Origin: Clostridiales bacterium | GTDB taxonomy: Bacteria > Bacillota > Clostridia > Saccharofermentanales > Saccharofermentanaceae | Length of the DNA: 64,000 bases | Assembly: GCA_017617995.1 (NCBI GenBank) | Contig: JAFZVE010000051.1 | Location: 55,199-119,198 of the forward strand | Reading direction: 5' to 3' | Shown here: positions 44,419-53,037 of the stretch, in pieces | Layout: each line of letters starts with the position of its first letter | Position numbering within the stretch: position 1 is the first letter of the stretch | The notes under the pieces: generated by a model | What the model saw: only the letters and a program-made list of their open reading frames with translations | Told to the model about the DNA's origin: nothing | Databases searched by the model: none | Position numbers and translations under genes: made by a program

Positions 44419-45846
44419 GTGTTCGAGAAACTATCTGATTTTGTTTCAGAAATATTCTCCAGCTTAGATAGCGGATACATGTTTTTCGGCGGACCGCTGG
44501 ATCTGGTCCGCTATGCGATCGATATTATCCTCGTGACTTTCATCCTCTATAATATTCTGCGTATCATCCGCGAGACGCGTGCATGGCAACTTCTGAAGGG
44601 CGTCATGCTGATCCTTGTCTTTATCCTGTTCTGCAGTTTCCTCGGACTTGAGATGGTCGGGTATCTGTTTAATAAGATGCTCTATATCGTAGCGATACTC
44701 TTTGTAGTTATTTTCCAGCCGGAACTCCGTCATGCTCTCGAGACGGTGGGACTTCGGTCTTTTTCATCGTTTTCCAATGTCGTTCTTAATGACGACTCCG
44801 ATGAGCAGCTCCGCTATGTGACGATGGTAGATGAGATTGTGAAAGCCTGCACGGAGATGAGCAAGACCTATACCGGTGCGATCATGCTGCTTGAGCGTTC
44901 TACAAAACTCGGAGAGCTGCTCAAACAGGAAAATGTGGTCCGGCTCGATTCTTCGGTTACCAATTCCATGCTGCAGTCCATCTTCTATAAAGGCTCGCCG
45001 ATGCACGATGGTGCCCTTCTGATCCGCGATGGCCGTATTATCGCTGCGCGATGCCATGTACCGCTTTCGGAGACGTTCCACATGATCGAGCGTTACGGCA
45101 CACGCCACAGAGCGGCGGTCGGTGCCAGTGAGATCGGTGATACTGTTGCCGTTGTCGTATCCGAAGAACGCGGTACGATCTCGATCGCAGTCGACGGCGT
45201 ACTTTATGAAATGAAGGATGGCCTTGAGCTCCGCAAGAATCTCTCGTATCTCCTCGGACTTACTTCCGGAGGAGCCCGTATGCCGCTCCTCGGTAAGAAG
45301 CACGGTAAGAAAAACGGCAAGAAGAATTCTGTTTCTGCAGAGCAGATCGAGGGCGAAGAACTTGTCGTAGCTTCGGGTAAGACAGAGAACTCCGGAACGG
45401 ATGCGGATGAGGTGCCGGTCGTGGCCAGAAAGAAGAAAACCCAGAAGAAGGGCAAGCGATCCGGCCGGGCACTGCTTCTGCTGATCTCTTTCCTGTTCTC
45501 GCTGCTTCTCTGGATGTATATTCAGATTACGACCAACCCGGTTACCGAGAGGACCTTCACACTTGAATTACAGTATGAGAATCAGAATGTCCTCCGCGAT
45601 AAGAACCTCGCGGTGAAGTATCCGGTACAGAATGTAACGGTACGTCTGGTCGGAAGAAAGAGTGTCATGGATAAACTGAGTTCTTCTGATCTTTCTGCGA
45701 CACTGGATCTGGGTTCCGTGAATGAGGCCGGTTCTGTCCGCCTTCCGGTCAATGTGAAGTGTGATGAGAATGTCTACTTCCGTGTGGAGATGCAAAGACC
45801 GGAAGATGTACCGGTTTCCGTCTATACTCTCGTTTCTGAAGAATAA
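44419..45846 (+). CDS. cdaA: Diadenylate cyclase CdaA fused to CdaR-like YbbR domain
   Basis: CdaA makes the second messenger c-di-AMP from two ATP. Residues 1-290 are a full CdaA: three membrane helices (about 30-100), then the DAC domain with catalytic DGA (197-199), RHR (229-231) and SEERGTISIA. Unlike normal CdaA (about 270 residues), it continues through a Lys-rich linker (290-350, KKHGKKNGKK), a fourth membrane helix (350-368) and one extracellular YbbR-like domain (376-475: FTLELQYENQN, VTVRLVGRKSVMDKL), the fold of the regulator CdaR. It starts at GTG 44419 after GAGGGGAG. glmM, the usual neighbour, is not here. Confidence 0.9.
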   Translation: MFEKLSDFVSEIFSSLDSGYMFFGGPLDLVRYAIDIILVTFILYNILRIIRETRAWQLLKGVMLILVFILFCSFLGLEMVGYLFNKMLYIVAILFVVIFQPELRHALETVGLRSFSSFSNVVLNDDSDEQLRYVTMVDEIVKACTEMSKTYTGAIMLLERSTKLGELLKQENVVRLDSSVTNSMLQSIFYKGSPMHDGALLIRDGRIIAARCHVPLSETFHMIERYGTRHRAAVGASEIGDTVAVVVSEERGTISIAVDGVLYEMKDGLELRKNLSYLLGLTSGGARMPLLGKKHGKKNGKKNSVSAEQIEGEELVVASGKTENSGTDADEVPVVARKKKTQKKGKRSGRALLLLISFLFSLLLWMYIQITTNPVTERTFTLELQYENQNVLRDKNLAVKYPVQNVTVRLVGRKSVMDKLSSSDLSATLDLGSVNEAGSVRLPVNVKCDENVYFRVEMQRPEDVPVSVYTLVSEE

Positions 45847-45882
45847 ATAAGAAAAAAGCGATGCAGATGGAAGTACCCTGCA

Positions 45883-47034
45883 TTACAGGGATGCGACCAT
45901 CTTCTGTGCCTGCTCGATGCTTTCGGCAATCGACATATTTCTGTATGTTGCCATACGTCCGAGTGGAATCAGGGTGGGGCAATCCTTGACAAGCTCCATG
46001 TACTTGGCCTGTATGGCAAGATTGGCCTCCGTCATCTCCGGTTCAAATGGCTCGGTATGCGCCCTTACCATGGTCTGATAAGGTGTCTCCATACTCAGTG
46101 TCGTGTGCCCGTCGATATCCTGCAAAGTAATCTGTTTGCTCTCGGTGATACGGACGATCTCCCGATCCTTGGGTGTTACGATCACAGCGCTCTCGTTACA
46201 GAAATCCCGTTCTGCATCCTGGAAAGTGATCTTCGTCGCACGATAGGGAAGGGCCCCGAATCTGTAGTTGAAGAGGCGGTCTACGGATGGAGTGAAGATG
46301 ACCGGTCCGTTGAATGGCACGCCGTCGAGAAGGATCCGGGAGGAATTCTCGAGGATGGATATGCGGGACAGTGCGTCCATGTTGAGATATGTCGTAATCG
46401 CAGGATGGTCAAGCATACTCTCCATGAGCGGGAGAAATCCCTGCATGGGCATCGCCTGGATACTGTCTTCGTAGTAACAGTCATCGGTTCCGATATCGAC
46501 CATGGCGTCGTTCTTGTACGAATCATCGGCAGGAATAAAGGAACCCGGTGCCTGGCGGTTGACTGATAAGGTCAGGATGTTCTCGATGATATAGCGCCCC
46601 AGATCGATCAACATCTTATCTTTGGAACGGATCAGTTCATCCGCAGATATACGCTTCTTATCCGGGAAATATGTCTGAAGACGGATGAGAAGCTGGTGGG
46701 CGTGGTTATCTCCGAAGAGGGTCTCCAGAGAATGAGCATTGAGCGGCAGAGGGACCGTCTTATCACCTAAAGAGAGAAGTACACGATGCCGATAGGGATA
46801 GAAAGATCCGAAACGCATCAGGAAACGATAGACGGACTCGTTGTCGGTGTGGAAGATGCGGGGGCCGTATACTTGTACACGGATGCCATTGGCGCGGATG
46901 TCTTCGAAAAGACGCCCACCCACGTGCGAGGCCCGTTCGAAACATGAGACGGAATACCCGGCATCTGCGAGCATACGAGCGGCAGAACAACCGGTAATTC
47001 CAAGACCGATAACAATTGCTTCTTTGCTTCCCAC
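45883..47034 (-). CDS. glf: UDP-galactopyranose mutase
   Basis: Glf converts UDP-galactopyranose to UDP-galactofuranose, a precursor of surface polysaccharide. The 383-residue flavoprotein has the FAD dinucleotide motif IGLGITGCSAARMLADAG, then FERASHVGGRLFED, YGPRIFHTDNESVYRF, and the C-terminal PLGRMATYRNMSIAESIEQA. It starts at GTG 47034 after GGGGAGA. No galactofuranosyltransferase or other capsule gene is nearby, so it serves genes elsewhere. It converges with the cyclase gene. Confidence 0.95.
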   Translation of the reverse strand: MGSKEAIVIGLGITGCSAARMLADAGYSVSCFERASHVGGRLFEDIRANGIRVQVYGPRIFHTDNESVYRFLMRFGSFYPYRHRVLLSLGDKTVPLPLNAHSLETLFGDNHAHQLLIRLQTYFPDKKRISADELIRSKDKMLIDLGRYIIENILTLSVNRQAPGSFIPADDSYKNDAMVDIGTDDCYYEDSIQAMPMQGFLPLMESMLDHPAITTYLNMDALSRISILENSSRILLDGVPFNGPVIFTPSVDRLFNYRFGALPYRATKITFQDAERDFCNESAVIVTPKDREIVRITESKQITLQDIDGHTTLSMETPYQTMVRAHTEPFEPEMTEANLAIQAKYMELVKDCPTLIPLGRMATYRNMSIAESIEQAQKMVASL

Positions 47035-47212
47035 AAAAATCTCCCCTAGTTTAGTGATACCATTCTATATGATTTCTCTAAAAATTTCAAAACAATTTTA
47101 CATAACCTGCAGTAAGAATTGTGTAATACAGGCGGTGCAAAGATGTAAATCCTTTTCCAAAAGTGTTGTGATAGAATGTATAAGGAGTTTTTCGGAGTGA
47201 GAGGAATAGACT

Positions 47213-48517
47213 ATGAATAGCGATGAGGGCAGACGTATCCATCCTGATGAGGAAGAGTCCAATAAGGGTGTTCCGGATTTCGGAGAATTCATGCATCATG
47301 AGCAGAAAGAACCCGGAAATGAAGAAAGAGTCGATCTGGATTCGCTCCTTGCAGAGATAAGAAGAGTCCCCTCGTCACCGGATAACCGTACCGTTTCCCG
47401 TCCGAAGTCCAATGCTGCTCCGACACCGGCTCCGTCTGAAGTGCAAAAGGAAAATCCCCGGGATGTTTCCGCCGATGTGTCAATGCCTTCGTCAGCACCG
47501 GCAAATGATACCGCGCCGACAAAAGAGCAGGAGACAGATGAGTATGCATCCCCGGTCCCGCCAAGGGCGCCTGTAAGAAGGCTGTCCCCGGAGGAACGGG
47601 CCAGAAGAAAGGCACAGATCGAAGCAAAGAGAAGAAGAGTCGTCATCATGATGATTGCTACGGCAGTCCTGCTTGTGATGGCGATCGGGATGGGGATCGT
47701 CTACGCCGTCAGAAATTTCGGTTCCTCGAAGAAAGAAACCAGTGCTGCAACAAGCACGTCTGCTTCGCTTCAGAATTCAGTAGAAACGTCAACCAGTACA
47801 GAGACATCCGAGACGCCTCCGACGACTACCGAGGAAACTACGCCGCCTCCGACACCGACGCCGGCCGTGACACCCTTCCCGGCGGGCGGTCCCGATCTCA
47901 GCGGATACTGCGTCGTGATCGATCCGGGTCATCAGGCGATCCCGAATCGTGAACAGGAAGAGATGTCTTCCTCGATGGGCGGATCCAAGGACAAATCCGC
48001 GAAGGGATTTAGTGGTGTGGTTTCCGGAATCGATGAATCGGAGATCAATCTTCAGACAGCACTGCTTCTCCGCTCGTATCTTGAGTCACTCGGCTGCGAA
48101 GTGTATATGACGCGAGAGACAAACGATGTCGATATTTCCAACAGGGAGCGTGCCGAGCTGGCGATATCTTACAATCCGGATGTGTATATCCGTCTTTACT
48201 GTAATTGTGCCAATGATTCCAAGACTTCCGGAAGCTGTGTCATCGTGCCGTCATCCGGTCAATATGCCGATCAGGTCGTGGCCTGGGGTGATAAGCTCGG
48301 TGAATATATCACTTCGAGCTGCGGTGCGAGCTTTATCGGATGCTGGGCCAGCGGAAACTATACCGGATTAAACTTTGCAAGCTCCGTTCCTTCCTTCATG
48401 GTGCGTATGGGTTATCTTTCCAATAGTGATGAGGAGGCCAATCTCCTTTCTGAGGAATATCAATACAAGATCTGCGAAGGGATCGCACAGTTTGTCGGCA
48501 CGATGCCGAAGCGCTGA
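47213..48517 (+). CDS. Amidase_3-like membrane protein with altered catalytic residues
   Basis: This 434-residue protein has a charged, disordered cytoplasmic N-terminus, a membrane helix at about 143-165, a Ser/Thr/Pro-rich spacer and a C-terminal N-acetylmuramoyl-L-alanine amidase fold (229-434). VVIDPGH (His240) and ESEINLQ (Glu277) keep two zinc ligands, but the third histidine in SIHAN is Tyr329 (IRLYCNCAN) and the catalytic Glu of VExGFLSN is Arg398 (MVRMGYLSN). So it is probably not an active amidase. The N-terminus is unusual for a secreted amidase: it is a type-II anchored protein. Its role may be peptidoglycan binding or regulation. Confidence 0.82.
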   Translation: MNSDEGRRIHPDEEESNKGVPDFGEFMHHEQKEPGNEERVDLDSLLAEIRRVPSSPDNRTVSRPKSNAAPTPAPSEVQKENPRDVSADVSMPSSAPANDTAPTKEQETDEYASPVPPRAPVRRLSPEERARRKAQIEAKRRRVVIMMIATAVLLVMAIGMGIVYAVRNFGSSKKETSAATSTSASLQNSVETSTSTETSETPPTTTEETTPPPTPTPAVTPFPAGGPDLSGYCVVIDPGHQAIPNREQEEMSSSMGGSKDKSAKGFSGVVSGIDESEINLQTALLLRSYLESLGCEVYMTRETNDVDISNRERAELAISYNPDVYIRLYCNCANDSKTSGSCVIVPSSGQYADQVVAWGDKLGEYITSSCGASFIGCWASGNYTGLNFASSVPSFMVRMGYLSNSDEEANLLSEEYQYKICEGIAQFVGTMPKR

Positions 48518-48526
48518 TCACGCTTG

Positions 48527-48555
48527 TTGTCGTTTACGCGTTTTTTTGATAAAAT
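48527..48555 (+). promoter_or_regulatory. Sigma-A promoter of lipoprotein gene
   Basis: TTGTCG (48527-48532) and TAAAAT (48550-48555), 17 bp apart, lie 32 bases before the GTG start. Confidence 0.6.
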
Positions 48556-48586
48556 TGTGTAATTACAGGAGAATCGGAGGCGTTTC

Positions 48587-49708
48587 GTGAAAAAGAGTCG
48601 ACTTGTTAAGATTTTAGCCATCGTACTTTGCAGCACATTACTGCTTCCTTCTTGCGGTCTTCGACGCAAAGAAACAACAACGAAGACGAAGCAGACGGAA
48701 GAAGAGACGGACGACGACGAGACAGAAGCTTCGAGTGAAGATCCGTCCGGACCTTCTGTAGAGAAGCTGATGTATGTTGACTCTTTGGATCAATTCATCA
48801 GCGACGGCAGTATTTTTGCCGAGAATGTTCCTGTAGCTACACCGACACCGATTCCGGTCAATCAGACTGCTCTCGGGCTTACGAATGACTCGGACGGATA
48901 CTTCAGCGGTAAACTGGAGAATGCGACGGTCGTCGATAATGAATACTTCCGCTACACTATTGTCAGCGCGGAATTGACGGACACAAGCTATACGATTACA
49001 TCTGAATTCGAGAACCGGTCAGAAGTACCGTACACGATATACTGGCGGAATCCGGTCATGAATAACGAGTGTTCGGAGTATTACCTTTATACGGAAGAAT
49101 CTATCGAGCCTCACTCGGTATTAACGGATGTGACCGATTTTGCTTCTTTCTTCAAGACTTTTGACGGCACAGAACCGACGAGGCTCTCGTTCCTGCTGCT
49201 TGCGATTCCGGTCAATGACGGACTTACAGCAGTGCTGGCCCAGGCCGCCGATTCGGACTATACGCTGAACTATATTCCGGTCAATATTTTCCCGCAGGGA
49301 GAGGATGCGTTTGTTTATCAGGATGAATCTCTCGGAGCAGAATCCACGATCATGTACGACAGCGAAGGCGCACAGTTCGTCATCGACTATTTCGAAGCAG
49401 ATGGCAGCTATTTTAAGGTTTACTACACGTTTGTAAACAAGACGACGAAGTATATCCAGCTCTGTCTGGACAACGGCCAGATCATCCTGGATAAGACGAT
49501 CTTTGATGTCGGAGCACAAGCCGTCTATATCCCTCCTTACGGAAGGGTGTCGGAGTATTTCTATATCCCCGTATCCACGATCGAAGCGGCAGGTTTTAAT
49601 CCGACGGACTTCAAGGCGATATCGATCCCGTTGATCGCCAACTGTCTCAATGATGGTGTCAGTGTCCTCTGGGATACGGTAGTAAAGAAAGAGATTGATT
49701 ACGGCTGA
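48587..49708 (+). CDS. Lipoprotein of unknown function
   Basis: A 373-residue lipoprotein: the signal peptide ends in LLPSC (Cys near 23), followed by Lys/Thr and acidic stretches. Two immunoglobulin-like beta domains seem likely, about 108-230 (NEYFRYTIVSAELTDTSYTI) and 250-365 (SYFKVYYTFVNKTTKYIQL), each with the pattern of strands seen in DUF4352-like or Telomeric-repeat-like lipoproteins, though no family is certain. It starts at GTG 48587 with GGAGG 6 bases upstream. Confidence 0.75.
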   Translation: MKKSRLVKILAIVLCSTLLLPSCGLRRKETTTKTKQTEEETDDDETEASSEDPSGPSVEKLMYVDSLDQFISDGSIFAENVPVATPTPIPVNQTALGLTNDSDGYFSGKLENATVVDNEYFRYTIVSAELTDTSYTITSEFENRSEVPYTIYWRNPVMNNECSEYYLYTEESIEPHSVLTDVTDFASFFKTFDGTEPTRLSFLLLAIPVNDGLTAVLAQAADSDYTLNYIPVNIFPQGEDAFVYQDESLGAESTIMYDSEGAQFVIDYFEADGSYFKVYYTFVNKTTKYIQLCLDNGQIILDKTIFDVGAQAVYIPPYGRVSEYFYIPVSTIEAAGFNPTDFKAISIPLIANCLNDGVSVLWDTVVKKEIDYG

Positions 49709-49801
49709 TCGTTTGCAGCTGCGAGATACTGCTTATGAAAATGAGCGAAAAACACAAGAACGGGTGTAACCCGATGATGGGAAAGGAAACGAGAAAAGAA
49801 G

Positions 49802-50950
49802 ATGGGATTGTTTGACAGAAAGAATAAGAACGAAGGGAATAATGAGGTGAACGAAACACCGCAGAAGAAGGAAGTCACATTCCCTTTTGTCACGATTCTG
49901 GTAGAGGAAGTGTTGTCTATGACTTCCACGGAGGTTTCCGTAATCGGTAACGTCCGCGGAGGCACCCTTCACGAAGGGGATGCGCTTTACCTTCTCGGAA
50001 GAAAAGGAAAGTCTGTCCCGACGGCAGCGGTAAGGATCGAAGATACGCTCATGAGCCGTATGGAGAAGGCCGAGGAAGGGACGAATGTTTCTGTCGTGCT
50101 ACAGGGCCTGAGAAGCGGCGATGTGGAGAAATACGATGTTCTTTCTTCCGTGAACTGCCTTTCTTCGGATACGGATATGCCGGATTCTCCCGTCAATCCG
50201 TTTCTGACCGGACTTCTCCGTGATGGCAATAATAAGAGAGATGATCGCGAGTTTATGGGACGCTTTGTTGAGTATATAGCGACGGAGGCGATATTCCTGA
50301 CCCCCGCGATGCATGCTCCTGAGAAAGACAGCAAGCCGGGTCAGGTCGGTGTGGCGATTCTCCGTGGTAAAGACGGTAAGAATTATCTGGCTGCATTTAC
50401 CGATATACATGAACTGGAAATCATGGAAGGTCTTCCGGAGAAGATGGTCCAGCCGCTGGATTTCGAGAAGATCTGTGAGATTGTAAGCAAGGGCCCGGTC
50501 GACGGCCTTCTTATCAATCCGAAGACAGTCGGATTTGTCATGACGAAGCCGTTCATCCTGAGTCTTCTTAACCACAAGCGCAAGGTGGATAACAACATCA
50601 AGGAACAGAAGATCGATCCCAAGCAGCCGATGATGCTTGCAGTACCGAAGGAAGAACACATTCCGCAGGAACTCTTCGATGCGATGAGAGAATATATGAA
50701 GACCGAACCGAAGATCCTCCGCGCTTGGTATGCGATGATGGTTTTCCCGAAGGACAACGATCGGCGTGCACATCTTGTCATTGTGGATACACTTGAAGAG
50801 ACGCCGGAGATCTTTGGTGCCATCGGCCGCGCAGCCAGAGAACATGTCGGAGATATGCAGCTCAATATGCAGGCTGCAGCCAAGGTCGGAAGCCAGATGA
50901 CTGAGAAGATGATGCTGTTCTATGAAAGAGAAGATAGCATCTCGGTCTGA
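49802..50950 (+). CDS. EF-Tu domain-2-like barrel fused to SseB
   Basis: This 382-residue cytoplasmic protein has three parts. Residues about 28-118 resemble EF-Tu domain 2 (TEVSVIGNVRGGTLHEGDAL, then AEEGTNVSVVLQGLRSGDVE), the beta-barrel that in translation GTPases follows the GTP-binding domain; here the GTPase is absent. Residues about 130-240 match the SseB N-terminal fold (KNYLAAFTDIHELE), and about 255-375 the SseB C-terminal domain (RRAHLVIVDTLEETPEIFG). SseB is linked to enhanced serine sensitivity in E. coli; its role is not clear. The fusion with an EF-Tu-like barrel seems unusual. No terminator separates it from the lipoprotein upstream. Confidence 0.7.
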   Translation: MGLFDRKNKNEGNNEVNETPQKKEVTFPFVTILVEEVLSMTSTEVSVIGNVRGGTLHEGDALYLLGRKGKSVPTAAVRIEDTLMSRMEKAEEGTNVSVVLQGLRSGDVEKYDVLSSVNCLSSDTDMPDSPVNPFLTGLLRDGNNKRDDREFMGRFVEYIATEAIFLTPAMHAPEKDSKPGQVGVAILRGKDGKNYLAAFTDIHELEIMEGLPEKMVQPLDFEKICEIVSKGPVDGLLINPKTVGFVMTKPFILSLLNHKRKVDNNIKEQKIDPKQPMMLAVPKEEHIPQELFDAMREYMKTEPKILRAWYAMMVFPKDNDRRAHLVIVDTLEETPEIFGAIGRAAREHVGDMQLNMQAAAKVGSQMTEKMMLFYEREDSISV

Positions 50951-50981
50951 TTGTTCCGAAAAAACGAAACGATTTAGAAAA

Positions 50982-51014
50982 AAGAGGAAGCCTGATTCAG
51001 GATTCCTCTTTTAC
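50982..51014. terminator. Bidirectional terminator
   Basis: AAGAGGAA (50982-50989) and TTCCTCTT (51003-51010) enclose CCTGATTCAGG and are flanked by A- and T-runs on both strands. It ends the SseB-like gene and the convergent gene, whose last codons overlap it. Confidence 0.85.
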
Positions 51015-51740
51015 TGTTACATTGTAATAGGCGTTGTTATAGTCTTCGTTGTCGAAATCATCTATGAATTCCGCACTGACAACGAATGTTTTCCCGGATC
51101 GGATATGGAGCCGGGCATTCCCTTTGAAGAAGATACCATGACCGCTGTAGAAGACCATCTGATCGATGACCTGCTTGTATTCGTCTGCCTTTTCTTTAGG
51201 GACACCGGAGATGCCGATGTCGGGTCTTCCGAATTCCGCCATACCTCGCGTGTGAAGCCAATACCCGCCTTCTTCCTCGGAAAAGAGGATCACTACGTGA
51301 TTTTGTGCATTGACATCGTGCCCGAAGAATCGTTCCTGCCAGATTTCTTGGGAGTACATCGAGATGGTCTGCGGGTCGAGAACACCGACGGCACCCTTTT
51401 CAAAGAAGGCTTCGATGATGCCGATGACATTGCGCATGTAATCAAGTGTGCTGTCCTGCTGGATAGTGCCTCTGATGATCACGCATTTTTCTGCGGCGAG
51501 GCATGCGTCATAGAGTGCAGGATTGACCGGTCGCAGGATCTGTCCCATCTGACCGCCTAATAGACCGTCAATATAGTCCTGATGCTCGGGTCGGGACAAA
51601 GACAGAAGTTGCAGATCTTCCGGCAGGCCGTCCACGTTGTGTCTGGATCGGGAGACCTCCAGTTCCTCTGCAGAAACACCGAAGATCACATAGAACAGAA
51701 ACGGTTTGTATCCGATATCCTGATAGTATTCTCTTTTCAT
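50997..51740 (-). CDS. Uncharacterised conserved protein
   Basis: A 247-residue cytoplasmic protein with no signal peptide, membrane helix or recognised catalytic motif. The central sequence GGYWLHTRGMAEFGRPDIGI is striking, and faintly recalls the TRGLxxFGxPEIE region of DUF4261 proteins; this is weak. No Cys cluster is present. It is convergent with the SseB-type gene and upstream-adjacent to the repeat lipoprotein promoter region. ATG at 51740 follows AAAGGAGAG. Confidence 0.7.
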   Translation of the reverse strand: MKREYYQDIGYKPFLFYVIFGVSAEELEVSRSRHNVDGLPEDLQLLSLSRPEHQDYIDGLLGGQMGQILRPVNPALYDACLAAEKCVIIRGTIQQDSTLDYMRNVIGIIEAFFEKGAVGVLDPQTISMYSQEIWQERFFGHDVNAQNHVVILFSEEEGGYWLHTRGMAEFGRPDIGISGVPKEKADEYKQVIDQMVFYSGHGIFFKGNARLHIRSGKTFVVSAEFIDDFDNEDYNNAYYNVTVKEES

Positions 51741-51873
51741 TGGTTACTCTCCTTTCGCGGACGTGTACGGTATATAAAAGCGCATGCTTAAGACAACCTC
51801 AGTATATCTGATCGGGTCCAAGACTTCCATATCGAAGATTCTTCTGATCGGCAGTAACGCTTTCGACGAACTT

Positions 51874-51903
51874 GCTTGTTGTCATGATATTTTGATATAA
51901 TGC
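51874..51903 (+). promoter_or_regulatory. Sigma-A promoter of the repeat lipoprotein gene
   Basis: TTGCTT (51874-51879) and a perfect TATAAT (51898-51903) are 18 bp apart, 26 bases before the ATG at 51929. Confidence 0.7.
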
Positions 51904-51928
51904 GATTCGGGGAAAAGAAAAAAGAAAG

Positions 51929-52507
51929 ATGAGAAAAGATATGAAAAAGAATCTATTAAAGACTCGCAGGCTGGCACTGCTTCTGTCAGCGGTCATGGCG
52001 CTTTCTATGGCTTCCTGCGGAGATGATGACGACAAGTCGGCAGATGATGACGCAAAGACAACAACGGAACAAGTAGAAACCGAAGCGAAAAAGAAGAATA
52101 ACAAATCTGAAGATGATTCCGAGATCGTAGAAGAGGGCGACGAGCGCGCGGGCCAGGCTTTCGAGGAAGAATATGAAGAAGGTGATGAGCGCGCGGGCCA
52201 GGCTTTCGAGGAAGAATATGAAGAAGGTGATGAGCGCGCGGGTCAGGCCTTCGAGGAAGAATATGAAGAAGGTGATGAGCGCGCGGGCCAGGCCTTCGAG
52301 GAAGAACATGAAGAAGGCGACGAGCGCGCGGGCCAGGACTTCTGGGAAGAATATGAAGAAGGTGATGAGCGCGCAGGTCAGGCCTTCGAGGAAGAACATG
52401 AGGAAGGCGACGAGCGCGCAGGCCAGGACTTCTGGGAAGAATATGAAGAAGGCGATCAGCGTGCCGGCCAGGCCTATGAGGAAGAATACGAAGGCTACGA
52501 CAGCTGA
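51929..52507 (+). CDS. Lipoprotein made of eight 15-residue acidic repeats
   Basis: A 192-residue lipoprotein. The signal peptide ends in ALSMASC (Cys30), followed by an acidic linker to residue 67. Residues 68-187 are eight exact-length tandem repeats of 15 residues with consensus EEGDERAGQAFEEEY. Units 1-3 are identical; units 5 and 7 are EEGDERAGQDFWEEY, units 4 and 6 end in His, and the last is EEGDQRAGQAYEEEY. The sequence then ends with EGYDS. About half of each unit is Asp/Glu. No such repeat is known to me. Two starts are possible (51929 and 51941), neither with a strong ribosome binding site. A terminator follows. Confidence 0.85.
   Translation: MRKDMKKNLLKTRRLALLLSAVMALSMASCGDDDDKSADDDAKTTTEQVETEAKKKNNKSEDDSEIVEEGDERAGQAFEEEYEEGDERAGQAFEEEYEEGDERAGQAFEEEYEEGDERAGQAFEEEHEEGDERAGQDFWEEYEEGDERAGQAFEEEHEEGDERAGQDFWEEYEEGDQRAGQAYEEEYEGYDS
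52130..52489 (+). repeat. Eight 45-bp tandem repeats (15-aa units)
   Basis: Eight in-frame 45-bp units run without gaps. The first four differ by only a few synonymous or single-residue changes, so copy number is likely to vary between strains. They encode the acidic repeats of the lipoprotein. Confidence 0.95.
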
Positions 52508-52545
52508 TGGTAACCGGCGGAGTCTTCTGAGAAATCAAGAGATAA

Positions 52546-52589
52546 AAAACTCCCTGCTGTTTCATAAGGAAAAGCAGGGAGTTTTCTTT
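52546..52589. terminator. Bidirectional terminator of repeat lipoprotein and tmRNA
   Basis: AAAACTCCCTGCT (52546-52558) and AGCAGGGAGTTTT (52573-52585) form a 13-bp stem with A/T-runs on both sides, ending the lipoprotein gene on the plus strand and tmRNA on the minus strand. Confidence 0.92.
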
Positions 52590-52597
52590 TCGTCTGC

Positions 52598-52976
52598 TGG
52601 TGGAGGCGAGGAGAATCGAACTCCTGTCCGAAACCACGTCAACAAGGACATCTCCGGGTGCAGTTCGTGTTTGGAGTATTCCCCTTTGCGACGTGCCCAC
52701 GAACAGGCAGCCACGTCCGGTAGCTTCATAGATACATCGCCGGAGCAAAGCTTAGCCGGAAACGTTGTCCCGTTTAACCTGCCGACAGGTAAGGTCTGTC
52801 ATCTGACATCTCCGGTCCGGCCGACAGATAGACCGGGGAGATGGTAGCTAGATTAAGCAGCTACGAGTTGATTGTTGTTTGCAATTACTTGCGTTTCTCG
52901 TTTTTTAAAGAGGCCAACGAGAATCCTCTACCCGCTTTCCCAGTCTCCACGACCCCGTCGAAACCAGTGCGCCCCC
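52598..52976 (-). ncRNA. ssrA: Transfer-messenger RNA (tmRNA)
   Basis: The 379-nt RNA rescues stalled ribosomes. Its 5' end GGGGGCG pairs with CGCCTCC next to ACCA at the 3' end (52598), and GGAGTTCGATTCTCC gives the T-arm. The 5' portion has the conserved GGTTTCGACGGGG. The resume region reads GUAAUU then GCA, giving tag peptide ANNNQLVAA and a UAA stop (about 52850-52880). The tag has the usual hydrophobic end but LVAA rather than the common ALAA. CCA is encoded. Confidence 0.96.
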
Positions 52977-53008
52977 ACATTTATCAACTCTCTTATGTGG
53001 TGAAGTGA

Positions 53009-53037
53009 AGTATACATGATGTATTTTCTTCTTGCAA
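53009..53037 (-). promoter_or_regulatory. Promoter of tmRNA (minus strand)
   Basis: On the minus strand TTGCAA (53037-53032) and TATACT (53014-53009) are 17 bp apart, about 33 bases before the mature tmRNA 5' end. Confidence 0.7.

Noticed and set aside
52130..52489. Possible CRISPR array because of regular 45-bp repeats
   Set aside because: The repeats are directly adjacent with no spacers and are in frame inside a lipoprotein gene; no cas gene is present.
52005..52748. Minus- and plus-strand frames around the 15-aa repeat region running into the tmRNA
   Set aside because: They are shadows of the 45-bp repeats and run through a structural RNA, so coding is excluded.
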